Positions 38,585-51,753 are shown, counted from the stretch's first letter. The stretch is 64,000 nucleotides of DNA from Schistosoma mansoni (GCF_000237925.1 NC_031502.1:51535120-51599119), one strand, 5' to 3'. A program made the numbers and translations. The notes: generated by a model not told the origin, from the letters alone.

Positions 38585-39827
38585 CAGTCTTCAGTCTTCA
38601 GTAATAAGGATAGTAGGTTGATGAACCTGTGTTAATCCTGACAGATTTTCTTCCAGTGAAGGTCCAGCTTCTTTTTGAAAATGTTCACTGATGGTGCTGA
38701 TACCACTTGTTCTGGTAAAGCGTTCCAGTCATTGACCACTCGATGAGAAAAACGGGACCCCACCTTTAGTTTATTAGATCGCGGTCTCAGAACCTTCTTG
38801 CTATGACCTCGGAGATTATTGGTGCTGGAGGGAGTAAAAAGATAAGACATATTAACACCCAGATCATAATTAAAGATACGAAATGCCAGTATAAGGTCAC
38901 CTCGTTTCCTACGATAAGATAAGGGGAAAAGGTTTAGACGTTTTAAACGCTCATCGTAAGGGAGTTTAGAAAGACCCTTTACTAATTTTGTCCCCACACG
39001 CTGGACACGCTCAAGCGATTTAGTATCCTTTATCAGACATGGGCTAGCTGCTTGGATACAGTATTCTAAGTGTGGCCTTACATAGTTGGGATATAAAATT
39101 CGAAACATATCCTCGTCGAAGCATTTAAATGCTCTGCGAAGCGACCATAGCGCACGATAGCCTTTGGAAGCAACCGCATTGCAGTGCGTAGTAGTTTTCA
39201 AGTCGTGACTTATAGCCACTCCTAAGTCTTTGTGCTCTTGAACGCGTGGAAGAGATGTACCATTAATGGTATAGTGGTAACTAATATCGTGCCCGATGTG
39301 CATGAACACGCTCTTCCTGGAATTAACTTCCAAGCCTCAATCATGAGCCCACCTAACTAATTCGTCTAAATCTGCTTGCAGATAACAACGATCAGTCTCA
39401 TTTCTTATTGTTCTCCAGATTTTAACATCATCCGCAAACAATAACGTCGACGACTTAAGTAATAAAGGTAGTTCACTAATATACAGAAGGAAAAGTAAAG
39501 GGCCTAAGATGGTGCCTTGGGGTACACCACTTTTGACCGGTTTCCACTCGGATAGCGTTCCACTGACCCTTACTCTCTGTCTGTGGTCACATAAGAAGCC
39601 TCCTACCCATTCCTGTAAAGCACCTGTTATTCCAAAGCTCGAGAGCTTCTGCATACGACCTAAGTGTGAAACCTTATCAAACGCTTTGCTAAAATCTATG
39701 AACATCACGTCGACAGACAGGCCGTTGTCTAGGGCAGCTGTCCAACCCTCTCTCGCAATGAGTAAGTTAGTCAAGCATGAATGCTTGTTACGAAACCCAT
39801 GTTGCTCGGGAGTTAACAGAAGTAATA
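38585..39827 (-). mobile_element. CR1-like LINE copy G4
   Basis: 5'-truncated CR1 element. Two ORFs cover most of the RT: EQHGFRNKHSCLTNLLIARE, DFSKAFDKVSHLGRM, SGVPQGTILGPLLFLLYISE and FADDVKIWRTIRNETDR, then VQEHKDLGVAISHDLKTT and the C-terminal NLRGHSKKVLRPRSN block. The two ORFs are separated by a single stop at about 39,337. This is the best preserved CR1 RT in the window. Confidence 0.9.
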
Positions 39828-39845
39828 ATAATAATAATAATTTAT
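39828..39845. repeat. TAA/ATT microsatellite at CR1 3' end
   Basis: Six or so tandem units forming the 3' terminal repeat of copy G5, at the junction with copy G4. Confidence 0.8.
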
Positions 39846-41565
39846 TCTCAAATAACATTGTTACATGAGGCATGCCGGTTTACAAGCAAGATCAAATTGT
39901 TAAAGAAGTTACAATTTTCACTGTTGAAAATTACTCAGCTGGGTTGATATTTCATAAGATATGAATGTAATTGGATTTCGTAAGAAACATATCAATATCA
40001 CACTTGGCGCACTTTATGGAGGTAGCGTTGCAATATACAACTGATGGTCGAGAATAGATACATGCGAAGTGTTTCCTACGCTTCAACAGCTTCCGGGTTT
40101 CCTTATTAATCCATGGAGGGCAATGTGATAGCTTACGTGCTGACCATGGGATAAACGGTTGAGTTACGGATTCGAACGTAGACTTAAACCTATTCTATGC
40201 ATCATCAATCGATCCATCAGCATCGACCGACCAGTCAACCGAGATAGCATAGTCCCTGATTGCCGGAATATTAGCTCTCCAGATATTAGGACGGGGTGGA
40301 GCAGATGCAAATTCTATACCATGTATCCGGAACTTAAAGGAAAGTACGACATGGTCATTATTCACCAGTGGGGGAAGGTGTTGAATATCGACGATATCTC
40401 CACAGTGGTGTGTGAGGACAAGGTCTATCAATGACGGATTATGTTCCAAGTCCATATGCGTCGGCTTAACGATACATTGTACAAGTGCACATTGAATAAT
40501 TGATGACAGAAGGACGCTATCGAAACCCCCACCTGGAGCTGTGAGCTCTATCCAGTTTATATGGGGTGCATTGAAGTCTCCAACGATGAGACAACATTCT
40601 GCTTTACTCCAAGAACAGACGTGTTTTAGGATAAAGTCGTCAGCGAGACAACACGGACTACAATATATTCCTCCTATCGTCACTAACCCGTTTCTAGACC
40701 TAATTATACAACATACTACCTCACACGTACCACTTACATGCGCCTCCGATATGATCGAGTTTATGCGGAAGTGGTCCCTAACATATAATATTATGCCTCC
40801 TCCCTTGCGACTTCTAACTCTATCACTTCTGATACAGATGTAGCCTGAAATGACAGGAGAAAAGTCTATATCTACAGTGAGCCAAGTTTCGGTAATAACA
40901 ATTATATCGGGATTTAATTCGTCTACCATCAAACTTAGCTCAGACATCTTGTTCCGAAGACTACGGGCATTCGTGTAACACACATTTAGGGTGTTTTTGG
41001 AGACATACGTTCTACCCACACAGGTCTCGGAAGCATTGGCTGCTGAAGCTACTTGTCCCTCAGTACTTAATGGCATGTTTTTCATTGGTTGTATCGGAGT
41101 AGAAATCTTTGTTTCGTGTTGCGAAATCGGGTGTCTGGTACCTGCCATGGGAGCATTTACGACACTGATACAATCTTCGTTATCAGTATCCATGTTGCCG
41201 GCACGGCCTACGTCGACCTTTTTAGCTAACGCTAGAAGGCTAATGGCTTCCTGAGTGAGTAATGTCTTGCTTGAGCAACAAAACATACAGAGCCAATGAG
41301 AATTGGGTTTCGAACACCTTTTATAGGCAGCAGGGCTTAAGCGGGTGCACATATTGTGAAACCACTTCTTACATTCGTCACATTGCATCCCTTCTTCCAC
41401 GAGGAATAAGCAATATGGCTGTCCACACTTGTGTGCAGAGTCGACCATCTTAGAATGAAGCAAAATGATAGGCAAGGTAGATATGTAAGACAAATCACAA
41501 CCTTAATCAAATAATCAAGCCGCAGTCGACCAAGAATGCTTTGATGCAGTAAATACACAAAAGCA
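39828..41565 (-). mobile_element. CR1-like LINE copy G5: PHD finger plus endonuclease
   Basis: A 432-residue uninterrupted ORF (41,493-40,195) starts with a PHD-like zinc finger (CGQPYCLFLVEEGMQCDECK, FHNMC, then HWLCMFCC) and continues into an APE-type endonuclease with all key motifs: YTNARSLRNKM, ITETWL, VGDFNAPHINW and NNDHVVLSF. A stop at about 40,192 interrupts the same frame, which then continues into the pre-RT linker (FIPWSARKLSHCPPWINKET). The RT is absent. The copy jumps to a CR1 3' end with an aataaattattatt tail at about 39,828-39,850, so it is internally deleted. Confidence 0.88.
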
Positions 41566-42060
41566 GGATCAAAACACACAAATACAACGTCACGTTAACT
41601 GAAATAAATTCAATTAAAGTGTAAACAGTAGTTTTGATACGTAATTTACGGTCAAAACAGTGAATTTAACTCAACGAGAAACAATACCACTGTCCTTTTA
41701 AATAGCGCGCTAACTGGGAATTACCAATTAGGGAAATCACCAAACTGAATCACGAGGCAGCCGAAATTTGGACTTCGTTCTATATCTCAAACCTATTTTT
41801 TAAATAATAATATTAGTAATAACCATTAATTCGGTATTTCAGCATAACAACATTTGTCGTTTGACGTAAGTTGTGGAAAGGTGGGCAGTTTGATCTGTGT
41901 GCTGTCGAGCTAGTGTTCTTTGGTGAGGTTAGTATGTCCCGTACTTGCTTGCTAAATATCCTTTTCCATCACATTTTTTTCGGGATATTCATCGTTTTTG
42001 TAAATGTACTCGTAGTGATTTTTCTATAGTTATAGAAAGTTGTGGCTTTCAGTTACATGT
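41566..42060. other. no feature recognised
   Basis: May include the 5' UTR of CR1 copy G5 upstream of 41,493. Otherwise AT-rich and unassigned. Confidence 0.35.
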
Positions 42061-42720
42061 TAGTCTCAGTTTCAGTTTGGAAAGGACAGGGGGCTTAATG
42101 GCCTGTTAGTCCTGGCAATAATGGCCTCTCAGCCGATCCAACTTTCCTTCGAAAGAGTCGACGAATGGAGCCTCAACCACGTAATAAGGTAATGAATTCC
42201 ATTCGTTATGATTCGATGGGAAAGTCGGTAGTCAGCTGACAAGTAATTTGTCCTGGGCTTGTGAACTTTTTTTGGAGTGTCCTCGTAAATTCTCTGTTTT
42301 GGGAGACAAGAAAAATGAGGGCATATCAGGTGCAAATTTATCACTAAGTAATTTAGAAACTGTAAACAAGTCATCTCTAGTTCTTCGATACGACAACGGG
42401 GATAGGTTTAGATTATCCAGTCGAGCATCATACGGGAGCTTCGCTATTCCGGGAGTCAGCTTAGTCGTTGTTCTCCGAACTTCTTCCAAAAGCCGCTTGT
42501 ATGCAGTACTCAAGTTTAGGACGCACGTATACTGTATACAAAGTCAAAAAAAGTTTTCACATAGACATAACTAAAGGCCCTACGTATTGACCATAGGGTT
42601 CTAAAGCCCCTAGCAGCTGTTGAACGGCAGTGTGCGGTAGTTTTTGAGTCTTGGCTAACGATGACTCATGTCATTGTACGTCTGGACAACAGGTAGCTCA
42701 GTATTATCGTATATGAATAA
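42061..42720 (-). mobile_element. CR1-like LINE copy G6, 3' fragment
   Basis: The 3' ~650 bases of the same CR1 subfamily as G1 and G7 (NLRGHSKK, KLPYDARLDNLNLSPLSYRR), but clearly more diverged, with frameshifts. It ends at the shared tcagtttcagtttgg terminus. Confidence 0.85.
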
Positions 42721-42721
42721 C

Positions 42722-42916
42722 ACTGATCTACCTGTTGTCACAAATCCATGAAGTCACTGGCAAGTGGACTGGTCCATGTTGGTAGGAGTAGACTACCTGG
42801 TTGGGATCCGCGAGATGATAACAACCGATGGTCAGAGACCTTGAATGACATGGCTCAAAATCGTTTGCAATGGCGAAGGTGCATCCACTCTTTGTGTTCT
42901 GCCAAATTCTAATCTT
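42722..42916 (+). mobile_element. RTE-B copy B4, C-terminal fragment
   Basis: Matches the last coding segment of RTE-B (ccatgttggtaggagtagac and gacatggctcaaaatcg). It lacks the TGAC tail because CR1 copy G7 abuts it. Confidence 0.8.
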
Positions 42917-45900
42917 TTCAGTTTCAGTTTGGAAAGGACAGGAGGCTTGATGGCCTGTGTTAGTCCTGGCAATGATGGTCTCTAAGCTGATCCAGCTTTC
43001 TTTTGAAAGAGTCGACGGATGGAGCCTCAACCACGTACTGAGGTAATGAATTCCACTCGTTGATTATTCGATGGGAAAGTCGGTAGTCAGCTGACAAGTA
43101 ATTCGTTCTGGGCTTGTGAATTTTTTTGGAGTGTCCTCGTAAATTTTCTGTTTTGGAAGACAAGAAAAATGAGGGCATATCAGGTGCAAATTTGTCATTA
43201 AGCAATTTGAAAACTGTAATCAAGTCGCCTCTGATTCTTCGATATGACAGCGGGAATAGGTTTAGCTTGGTCAGTCTAGTACCATACGGAAGCTTCGCTA
43301 TTCCGGAAATCAGCCTAGTTGCTGTTCTCTGAACCCTTTACAAGAGTTCACCGTCTTTTTTTAGGCAGGGGCTAGCTGCTTGTATGCAGTACTCAAGTTT
43401 AGGACGTACGAACACTATACAAAGTCAGAAACGTTTTAGCGTCGAGATGCCTAAAAGCCCTGCGTATGGACCATAAAGTCCTAAAACCTTTGGCGGCTAT
43501 TACACGGCAGTGTGCAGTAGTCTTTAAGTCTTGACTAACGATGACGCCTAAGTCATTGTGTGCCTGGACAATAGGTAACTCAGTGTTATCGTTTATGTAT
43601 CTGTACCCTGGTGGCCAATATGCATCACAATACACTTGGAAGTATTTATCGGCAATTGCCAGGTTTGGGACCATTCAGATAATCTCTCCAGGTCGTTTTG
43701 AAGTTCTAAGCTATCGCGCTTGCTTTGTATCGCTCTCCATATCTTGACATCGTCAGCATAGAGTAAGGCCGATGACGATAGTAGACGAGGGAGGTCATTT
43801 ACTTACAGGAGGAATAACACTGGCCCCATAACTGTACCCTGGGGGACTCCACTAAGCACAGTTTCCCAGCTAGACAACTTGGAGTTCACCCGTACTCTTT
43901 GTTGACGCCCAACTAGGAAGTCTTTTATCCACATCAATAGAGTGCCTCCAATCCCGACATTCCTTAGCTTATATAACAGCCGGTTGTGCGGAACTTTGTC
44001 AAAAGCTTTGCTGAAATCGATGTAGGCTACATCTATAGGTAACTTTTGGTCCTTAAGAGCGCACCAGCTTTCACGAGCGACTAATAAGTTTGTGAGACAA
44101 GAGTAACCTGTTCTAAAACCATGCTGCTTTTCGGAGAGGATCCGGTGTTCATCGAGATATTTAAACAGCTCCTTCCGGATAATTTTTTCTAAAATCTTAA
44201 CAACCACGCTGGTCAGGCTAATGGGTCGGTAATTCTCAGGTTTATTTTCTTGGTACCTGTTTTGAAGACGGGACTTACTATGGAGTTCTTCCAGTCTTTT
44301 GGTAAACGACCCTGTACTTAAAGGGTTCCCAGCAAAGTAAGCTAATTCATTTCGCAACCTAGGATGCAGTTCATTGGGTCCCGTGGATTTGCCTATGTCA
44401 AGCTTGTTTAGCAGACCCTAGACACTGAGTTCTTTAATGGTCACGTCCAGTGTGTGTGAGGCGGTTTGTATAGACTGACGGGGTGTTTCTACGGTATATA
44501 CATTGCTAAAGTAGTTTGAAAATACTTGAACTTCATCAGTCGTCTTCCTCCACTAATGACGAAACATTACTGCCTCCCCATAGTGCTGGAATATTACCTC
44601 TTCTTTTTGTCCTTTGGTTTATATACGAATACAAGTGTTTAGGACATTCTATGGATTCCTTAACAATTTTCTCTTCGTACAGCCTTCTAGACTTACGGAG
44701 GGTCAAGGCACAAGTATTCCGAGCTTATCTATGTAGAGATTTTGTTTCATCGGTTCCCAGTAACCTGAATCCATCCCACATTCTTCTCTTACGGAGATGA
44801 GTGCGAACCTCTATTAAACCATGGTAGAGGGTTTCTCGACCCCCTTAGTTTAGTCCAAGGGATGTGGGGTGCAGTAACTTATAAGTATAAATTTCGAAAT
44901 ACATCCCAAGCTGTTTCAATTAAGGACTCTGGCGATATTGTCCAATCTACTGTCAAGGCTGAGCGTATAATATCTTTCCAGACGGTAGGTCTTGGTTGAG
45001 CTGATGCGTGTTCGTTTTTGATAACTATATGGAAGTCAAAGATTAGAACTACATAATCAATTTTCCCTAGGGGTGACATGTAATCAAGGTTCGTGACATC
45101 ATCCTCATAATGGGTCAATATGAGATCTAGTAAGGATGATTCAGAGTCCGAATCGTACCTAGTCGCTTCTTTCACATGTTATAATAAGGCACATGTGATA
45201 ACCGCATCAACTAGTTCTTGCTCTAATTAACTTTCTGACAATTCAGTTCTCAGATTTTTCCAATCTACCGTGCATTGAAGTCTCCTAGAATTAGACATCG
45301 ACCACTTTGTGACCAAGTATTGAAACTGTTTAGCAAGACCTCGTTTACCTCACAGCTTGAACTGTGGTAGACCAAACCAATCATCAGCTCTTATATCTTG
45401 CATTTCAAGCGGCAACTAACTGATTCACACGTCCCACCCTCATGGGATACGCTGTTAATAATGGAAAATGAATTAGTATTCCTAATGAATAGAGCTACTC
45501 CCCTCCTTTACGCTTCTGAATTCTGTCGGCTCCTACCAACGTGAAACCCGCAAAATCAAGTTCCATACTATCTATAGGCTGCGTCAGCCAAGTTTCTGTG
45601 ACTGCGATTATATCTGACTTGGTGGAGTCAATCTGTACACCTAGTTCCGACCGCTTATTGAGCAAGCTCCGGGCATTAGTGTAACAGATCCGAAGCCTAT
45701 TTGGATGACTTCATGCTGCAACCATGGTGGCTTCGGCATCATTTTCTGTCGAAGCCTCACAACCCGAAAATTCACAAATTTTAGGTCTTTTTCTCCAGCC
45801 TCTAGCCTAAGTTGTAGTTCCTTTTCTGCTTGTTGTCTCTTTACACGGTCTGCAAGCGCAAATCCTTACGGACAAAAACTCCTGAACCCTTTAGTTTATG

Positions 45901-46527
45901 CCCATTCTGTAAAATTATGTCCCGTTCATTAGGAGATTTAAATACTACTTTAAGTAACCTGGTTTTATCCGGTTTTAAGTTCGTTTGCCTACCCAGTCTA
46001 TAAACTTTTAGCAAAGTGACTCCGGAGATATCCTGTGGCATAAGCTGATTAAGTAGCTGTTTTATCAACCCAATATCATGTTCACAACGAGTTTTAGGTT
46101 CAGAGCTCTTACTTTCCTTGATTCTATGAAAAATAACTGACATGTCACAGTGATCAGTCTTCAATTTTACGACTACCTTTTGAGGGGTTGCATTTTCTTT
46201 TGTGTCGTTTCTTGTTTACGACTTGTACCCATTCATCAACTTTCGTTGGAGTAACAACTACAGTTGCGTCAAACATATTGTGAGATTCCAGAAGATTATC
46301 GACGACTAGGGCAGTAGGCTTGTGTTTCCTGCTAGAAACAGATCTAGCCTTGCGATTGCGATTATCAGGCGTTTCCTGCTAGCTACCTTTTAGAGGACGG
46401 GGGACAGAAAAATTCCTTTCTTGGGTTTTTACTTAGAACAGACCTCTTTAAAGGTGGCCTTTCCTCCTTTGGTCGATGTGAGTCAGTTGTTGCCGAGGTA
46501 ATTTGAGGTGGCTCCACATTTACGATT
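42917..46527 (-). mobile_element. CR1-like LINE copy G7, long copy
   Basis: Covers the 3' end, RT (43,803-44,357: QHGFRTGYSCLTNLL, DFSKAFDKVPHNRL, SGVPQGTVMGPVLFLL), the endonuclease end (44,879-45,175: SLLDLILTHYEDDV) and ORF1 (45,841-46,520: LKVYRLGRQTN, NERDIILQNGHKLKGSGVF). There are several stops and frameshifts. The upstream end is interrupted by RTE-B copy B2, and the element may continue beyond 50,435. Its 3' 1.39 kb is almost identical to G1. Confidence 0.85.
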
Positions 46528-46530
46528 TCT

Positions 46531-49500
46531 AAACAGTCAGTCAGTCAGCTACAACGTAGGACCAAGCACATATATGCATCGGTCCAAGTTGCCATACCTC
46601 GTTAGCACAAGATGAACACCGGATTCATAGAAGTAGTTAATTTAGTGGTGGTAATATATAAAAGAAAGGTTGTATATAAGGATATAATATAGTAAGGAAG
46701 AACGTTATGAAGCAATTTTAATCTCAAGGTTTAAGGGAAGATAAAGAGTGTATACACCTACGCCATTGTGATCGATTCTGAGCCATGTCACCCAGAGTCT
46801 CCAACCATTGGTTACGATAGTCACGCGAACCCCAACCAAGTAGTCTGCATCTGCTAACATAGCTCAGACTAGAAGTTGGTGACTTCAAGCACTGATGCCA
46901 TGTTTTGGTTTGGCCGCCCCTAACTCTCTTCCAACCATCCCCTACACTAGTCAGCATTGCTCGTCGTGGTAATCGGTGTTCAGGCATACGTAACATGTGG
47001 CCCAACCATCTCAGTCGATGAAAATTCATGACCTCATCAACTGATTTACCATCATTCCCTAATACCCTGCGTCTAACCTCACTATTACTTACCCGGTGAT
47101 CCCAGCAGATGCAAGCAATATTTCTAAGGCATCTGTAGTCAAATGCTAGTAACTTACGAGTGTCTTCTACTCTTAATGGTCATGTTTCGCAGCCGTAAAG
47201 TAGAACAGAGCGAACTGCTGCGCAGTATACTCGTCCCTTAATTGATAGACGGATATCTCGTCTTCGCCATAGGTGACGTAAGTTGGCAAAAGCCAAACGA
47301 GCTTTTTGAATCCGTGCTGAGATTTCGTCAGACACCAACCCATTAGGGCTGATCAGACTTCCAAGATAAGTGAAGTTGTCGACGCGTTCGACTACTTCAC
47401 TCCCTATCCTTAGTTCAGGTGTTTACGCAAGCCAGTCCTGGAGTAACAATTTACATTTGGATGGGGAGAAACGCATCCCAAACATCCTGGCATTATTACT
47501 GAGTTCCAACAGAAGACTCTGCATTTTTTCAGCGTCTTCACCAAACAGGACTATGTCATCTGCGTATTCTAAGTCGATAAGTGAACCTCCTGGTAGAAGA
47601 TCAATTCCTGAAAATTCAGTCGACGAGAGTGTTATTTCCAGCAACAGGTCTATAATGAAGTTAAACAAAAATAGGGATAGTGGACAGCCTTGACGGACAC
47701 CACTTGAGGTTGTAAAATCATATGACAGTTCGCCATAAGCTCTCACTCGACTGGTAGTGTTCGAGTAAAGAGCCTTCACACGGTTTGTGTACTTCTCAGG
47801 TACACCTTTCAATGACAGACACTGCCACAGAACCTCTCGGTCTACAGAGTCAAATGCTGCTTTCAAGTCAAGAAAAACTATTATTGTCGGACGCCGATAA
47901 GCATGTCTGTGCTCTAAAACTTGACGAATGGTGAATATGTGGTCGATACAGCCACGACCAGGTCTGAAGCCAGCCTGATTTCCTCGTGTTCGCAGTTCAC
48001 GAGTCTTAGTTAGGTGCCCGATAATTATTGAGTCTAGTATTTTAGATGCTATGTTAGTCAGACTAATCCCTCTATGGTTATCACAGGATGATTTTGGCCC
48101 CTTCTTATATATTGGGACAATCAGAGATTGTTACCAGTCAGATGGGATTACGTCCGTCTCCCAGATTTTAGCCAGAATATTAGTCAACCTAATCGCTAAA
48201 ATTGGACCACCATATTTAAAGACCTCTGGAGCCAATCCATCTGGACCAGCTGCTCTTCCTCGTTTCAGATTACTTATAGCCTTTTGAACTTCAAGTAGGG
48301 TCGGGGGGCCTACTTCAATGTTCCATTCAGGTTTTCTGGGAATAGTGGGTAGTTGTGCAGTAGCTGAAGGCCAGCTAAACTGCTCCTTAAAGTGTTCCGC
48401 CCATCGTTCTAAACGTTTGGGTTGAGAGCAGATAAGGGTTCCGTCTTTTTCCGAGATCATCTCACTTACACTTGACTTCTTAATTCCGGTTTCTTTTATT
48501 AGTCTGAATAGTTGCCTGGTGTTGCCTACAGCCGCTGCCTTTTCCATCTCTTTTGCTTTCGTTGCCCACTACTGCTCACGATCGTTCCTTAGACTTTTAG
48601 TTAACCTAGGTCTAATTTGTTCACGCTCTTCGTCGTGTTCAGAGCCTGATGGGATGAGTTTACGCGAATCCATCAGTGAAATAGACTTAGAGGAAATCCA
48701 CTGGTTTTTTGGAGCCCTATGGTTTAAATAACTATTAGATGTTACTGCTGTTTCCACAGCTGTTCGTGTGTCTTTCCAAGCAGCATTTGGGTCAGTCTCG
48801 TTTACAGAACTGCCTAGATGTGAACTCAGTTGTTTCTGGGATTCGCATTTGGCTTTCTCGTCCTCCAGTTCAATCCTAATGGGTCTTCTTAATGTAATTT
48901 TCCTGCGTCCATTGAGGCGCAGACAAATGCGCGCTCGTATTAAAGCGTGATCAGAGTCTAAACAAGTATTCCAATACGAGCGACAATCTTCTATTGAGCC
49001 TCTCCAACGATGACTGATGACAATATGGTCTATTTGAGTCCATCGTTGGTTTGGTGAAGGTGGTCGCCATGTTAGACGATGTCTCTCCTTATGTTTAAAA
49101 TTAGTGCTTGCCAAAAATAAACGATTGTCTGAGCATAGTTGCAACAGACGATCACCATTATCGGTTCGTTAAGCCGGAATACTAAAACACCCACCTAAAT
49201 GTCTTTCTGTTTGATTTAAGCTGCCTACCGGGGCATTAAAGTCACCCGCTACGACTACTATGTCTGAGCGCTTAGCTTTCTGAAGAAGCTCAGAGAGCTT
49301 TCTGTAAAAGTTATCTTTCACCTCATCATGGCTGCAGTCAGTGGGAGCGTAGGCAGAAACGACGAAAAGGCAACGACGTGTGTCTCTATCCTTCCGAGTT
49401 CTTACGGATCCATTTAGCTGGACAGCACACAGGCGACTGTTAATGGGGATCCATTCTAGTAGTGCCTGTTCTGCCCTTGTACTTAGTGCTATGCCTACAC

Positions 49501-50424
49501 CTGTAAGTCCGCGAGAACTAGCCAACGGGTCGCCAGATACACGGAGGGTGTATTTCGTTGGCTGTCCATTTCGGCGAGGTGAGGTCAAGTGAATGACCAC
49601 ACTAGGATCCTGTATGCGTGTATCGGAGATACAGCATACATCAATGGTACGAGATTCTAGGGTGTTAGCTAAGGAGGCCTGTTGACCGATTTGACTTAGG
49701 GTACGTACGTTGAAGGCTCCAATGTGTAGTTTAGTAGACCTGGGACAGTGTTTCGCGCACTAGAATCGTTGGCCATGGTGACACTTGGGGAGGAAACCGA
49801 AAGAGGAAGTTTAGTGTTGAAAGTCAAGGTAGAAGGAATAGTAGGAATTGAAGAAGGAGATTGATTATGAATACAATGGTCTTGAGTGCTGTTAGAGGTA
49901 TGAGAGCAGTTATCACTTTCCGGTTGCCCACACCGTGGAAGGGTTCTTCTAGGGGTACCTGAAAAGGAAATTGGGTTAGAAGTGGTCTTAATGACCTGAG
50001 AGTGTGACCGCAGTGCCCAAGGGACAACTGCTTGAGGTCGGTCACACACGACCTTTTTGTGGGTAGTTTTTGTGTTAGCTCCGTTCTTCAAAGGACCTTA
50101 CCGCCAGAGACGGAAATCCGTGGGATAAGGCGAGGTGTGCATTTTTAGGGTCGACCTTTTCTAACCCCACCCCTCCTTGTGGGAAGGCAACATCGCTGTC
50201 ACGCTGGTTGTCTGAAGGAAACACCTTGCTGCTGTCACACCTCTGTACAGTCAGCAGTCCGACTTCGCCTTCGGACCTTGGGTTTGCTGCTTTTAGTCTC
50301 ACCGCTCTTCAAACGACCTGCCTGGCATGGTAGGACCTTGAGGAACGATTGTTCCAGCCATTATAGCTCGATTGATTCATCACGATAGGCAAGCCCGACC
50401 ACCACGTCAAGGTAGCAGCAACAG
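46531..50424 (-). mobile_element. RTE-B copy B2, nearly full-length
   Basis: Non-LTR element of about 3.9 kb with a TGAC tail at its 3' end. It is flanked by tctaaacagt at 46,528-46,537 and 50,425-50,434; the last four bases overlap the tail repeat. One reading frame of about 3 kb (about 49,735 to 46,724) holds the endonuclease (LHIGAFNVRTLSQIG, VVVAGDFNAPVGS), the linker (KRGRAAGPDGLAPEVFK), the RT (GFRPGRGCIDHIFTIRQVLE, KAAFDSVDREVLW, GVRQGCPLSLFLFNF, catalytic YADD) and the C terminus (RLRWLGHMLRMPEHRLPRRA). The five in-frame nonsense codons lie near 49,166, 48,566, 48,128, 47,420 and 47,181. No frameshift was seen. It is inserted into CR1 copy G7. Confidence 0.9.
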
Positions 50425-50829
50425 TCTAAACAGTGATTTCCTACTATTAGTTTTCAGGTGGAACTGAAGTATGTGGACGTACTAAAACAGCTTTTTAGCC
50501 AAAAATAAAGTAATTTTCCGTTATGGAACGATTTATAATAATATGGCAATACAATTATAGTTGATAAACAGTTTTTATATGAATAACGAAGTTTTGCTCA
50601 TGAATAAATAGGGTTTCCACCAAGAACTAACATCAACTGTAATGCGAGTATAGATTTTGCGCTGAAATCAGATTGTTCTATCCGTACACTTCTGTCCCTG
50701 TTCGTCCATAAGTGCTTATGATTATTTTTGCTCATGAGGAGGTCGACGCAGTGAACCTTCAAGCTCCCAACTGGTAGCACTTCTCTCTATACCCTCAGAA
50801 ACCATTGAGTCCCTAATATGCGACGGTCA

Positions 50830-51753
50830 ACGTGACTACTTACTATCCATAAACTTCTTTTCACCCCAACAGCACAATTTCAGAGGTCACTCTTGTATAA
50901 CCAACCTGCTAACTGCGGTGGACAAATGCACAACCATCCTTGGTCACAAGGGGAAGGTTGACGTCATTTACCTTGACTTCTCAAAAGCTTTTGATAGGGT
51001 CAACTATATATGTCTTATCAATAGGCTCAAACGATTGGGTATCAAATCACTCTTAGTTGTTTGGCTTACCTCATATATAAAAAATCGACATTTTAACGTC
51101 AGGGTTATCTTCACTTTCTCTCAGGCTATGGAATGTCCTAGTGGTGTCCCCCAGGGTTCAGTACTAGGGCCTCTTCTTTTCTTGATTTATATAAACGACC
51201 TTCCACAACAGGTATCGTCTGACCTATTACTTTTTGCTGATGATGTGGAACTTTGGAGAGAGATACGCGACCAAGAGGATATACTGGCACTTCAGGAGGA
51301 TCTGACTCGACTTCAAAGTTGGGCAGATGATAACAGACGTATCTTTAACACTTCAAAGTGTAAAGTAGTCTATCTGAGACATGTTGCAGACACCTCTCTA
51401 GAAGTATCCCTAGTTGCAAACGATTTAGGAGTGCTGGTACCCTACGATTTGAAGGCTTGAGCCAAGTAAGACAAAAATGCCTTCTGAACAAATCTTACAC
51501 TGGTTACGTTGAATCGCACTTTTAGCCAGTTTGACGGAGGAACTTTCCATTTAATCTTCAACAGTTTTATTGATCCCCATTTAGAGTACGGAAACACAGT
51601 ATTTCATCCCTCACTCCAAAAGGATAAGGACACTCTGGAACGTATCCAACGGCGAGCCACGAAATCAGTTCGGGGACTCAAATTCAAGCCTTATGAAGAG
51701 CACCTCCAATCACTGAACCTTTACCCATTAGAGCACAGGCGTCTTAAAGGTGA
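50830..51753 (+). mobile_element. CR1-like LINE copy G8, RT part
   Basis: Plus-strand CR1 RT: DFSKAFDRVNYICLINRLKR, SGVPQGSVLGPLLFLIYIND, FADDVELWREIRDQED, then FNTSKCKVVYLRHV. One break separates it from the following ORF (51,509 on). RTE-A copy A8 interrupts it after 51,753, and it continues at 53,401. Confidence 0.9.
51741..51753 (+). repeat. target-site duplication, left copy
   Basis: gtcttaaaggtga, repeated at 53,388-53,400 on the other side of RTE-A copy A8. The first two bases could also belong to the TAAG tail, so 11-13 bp are duplicated. Confidence 0.92.
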
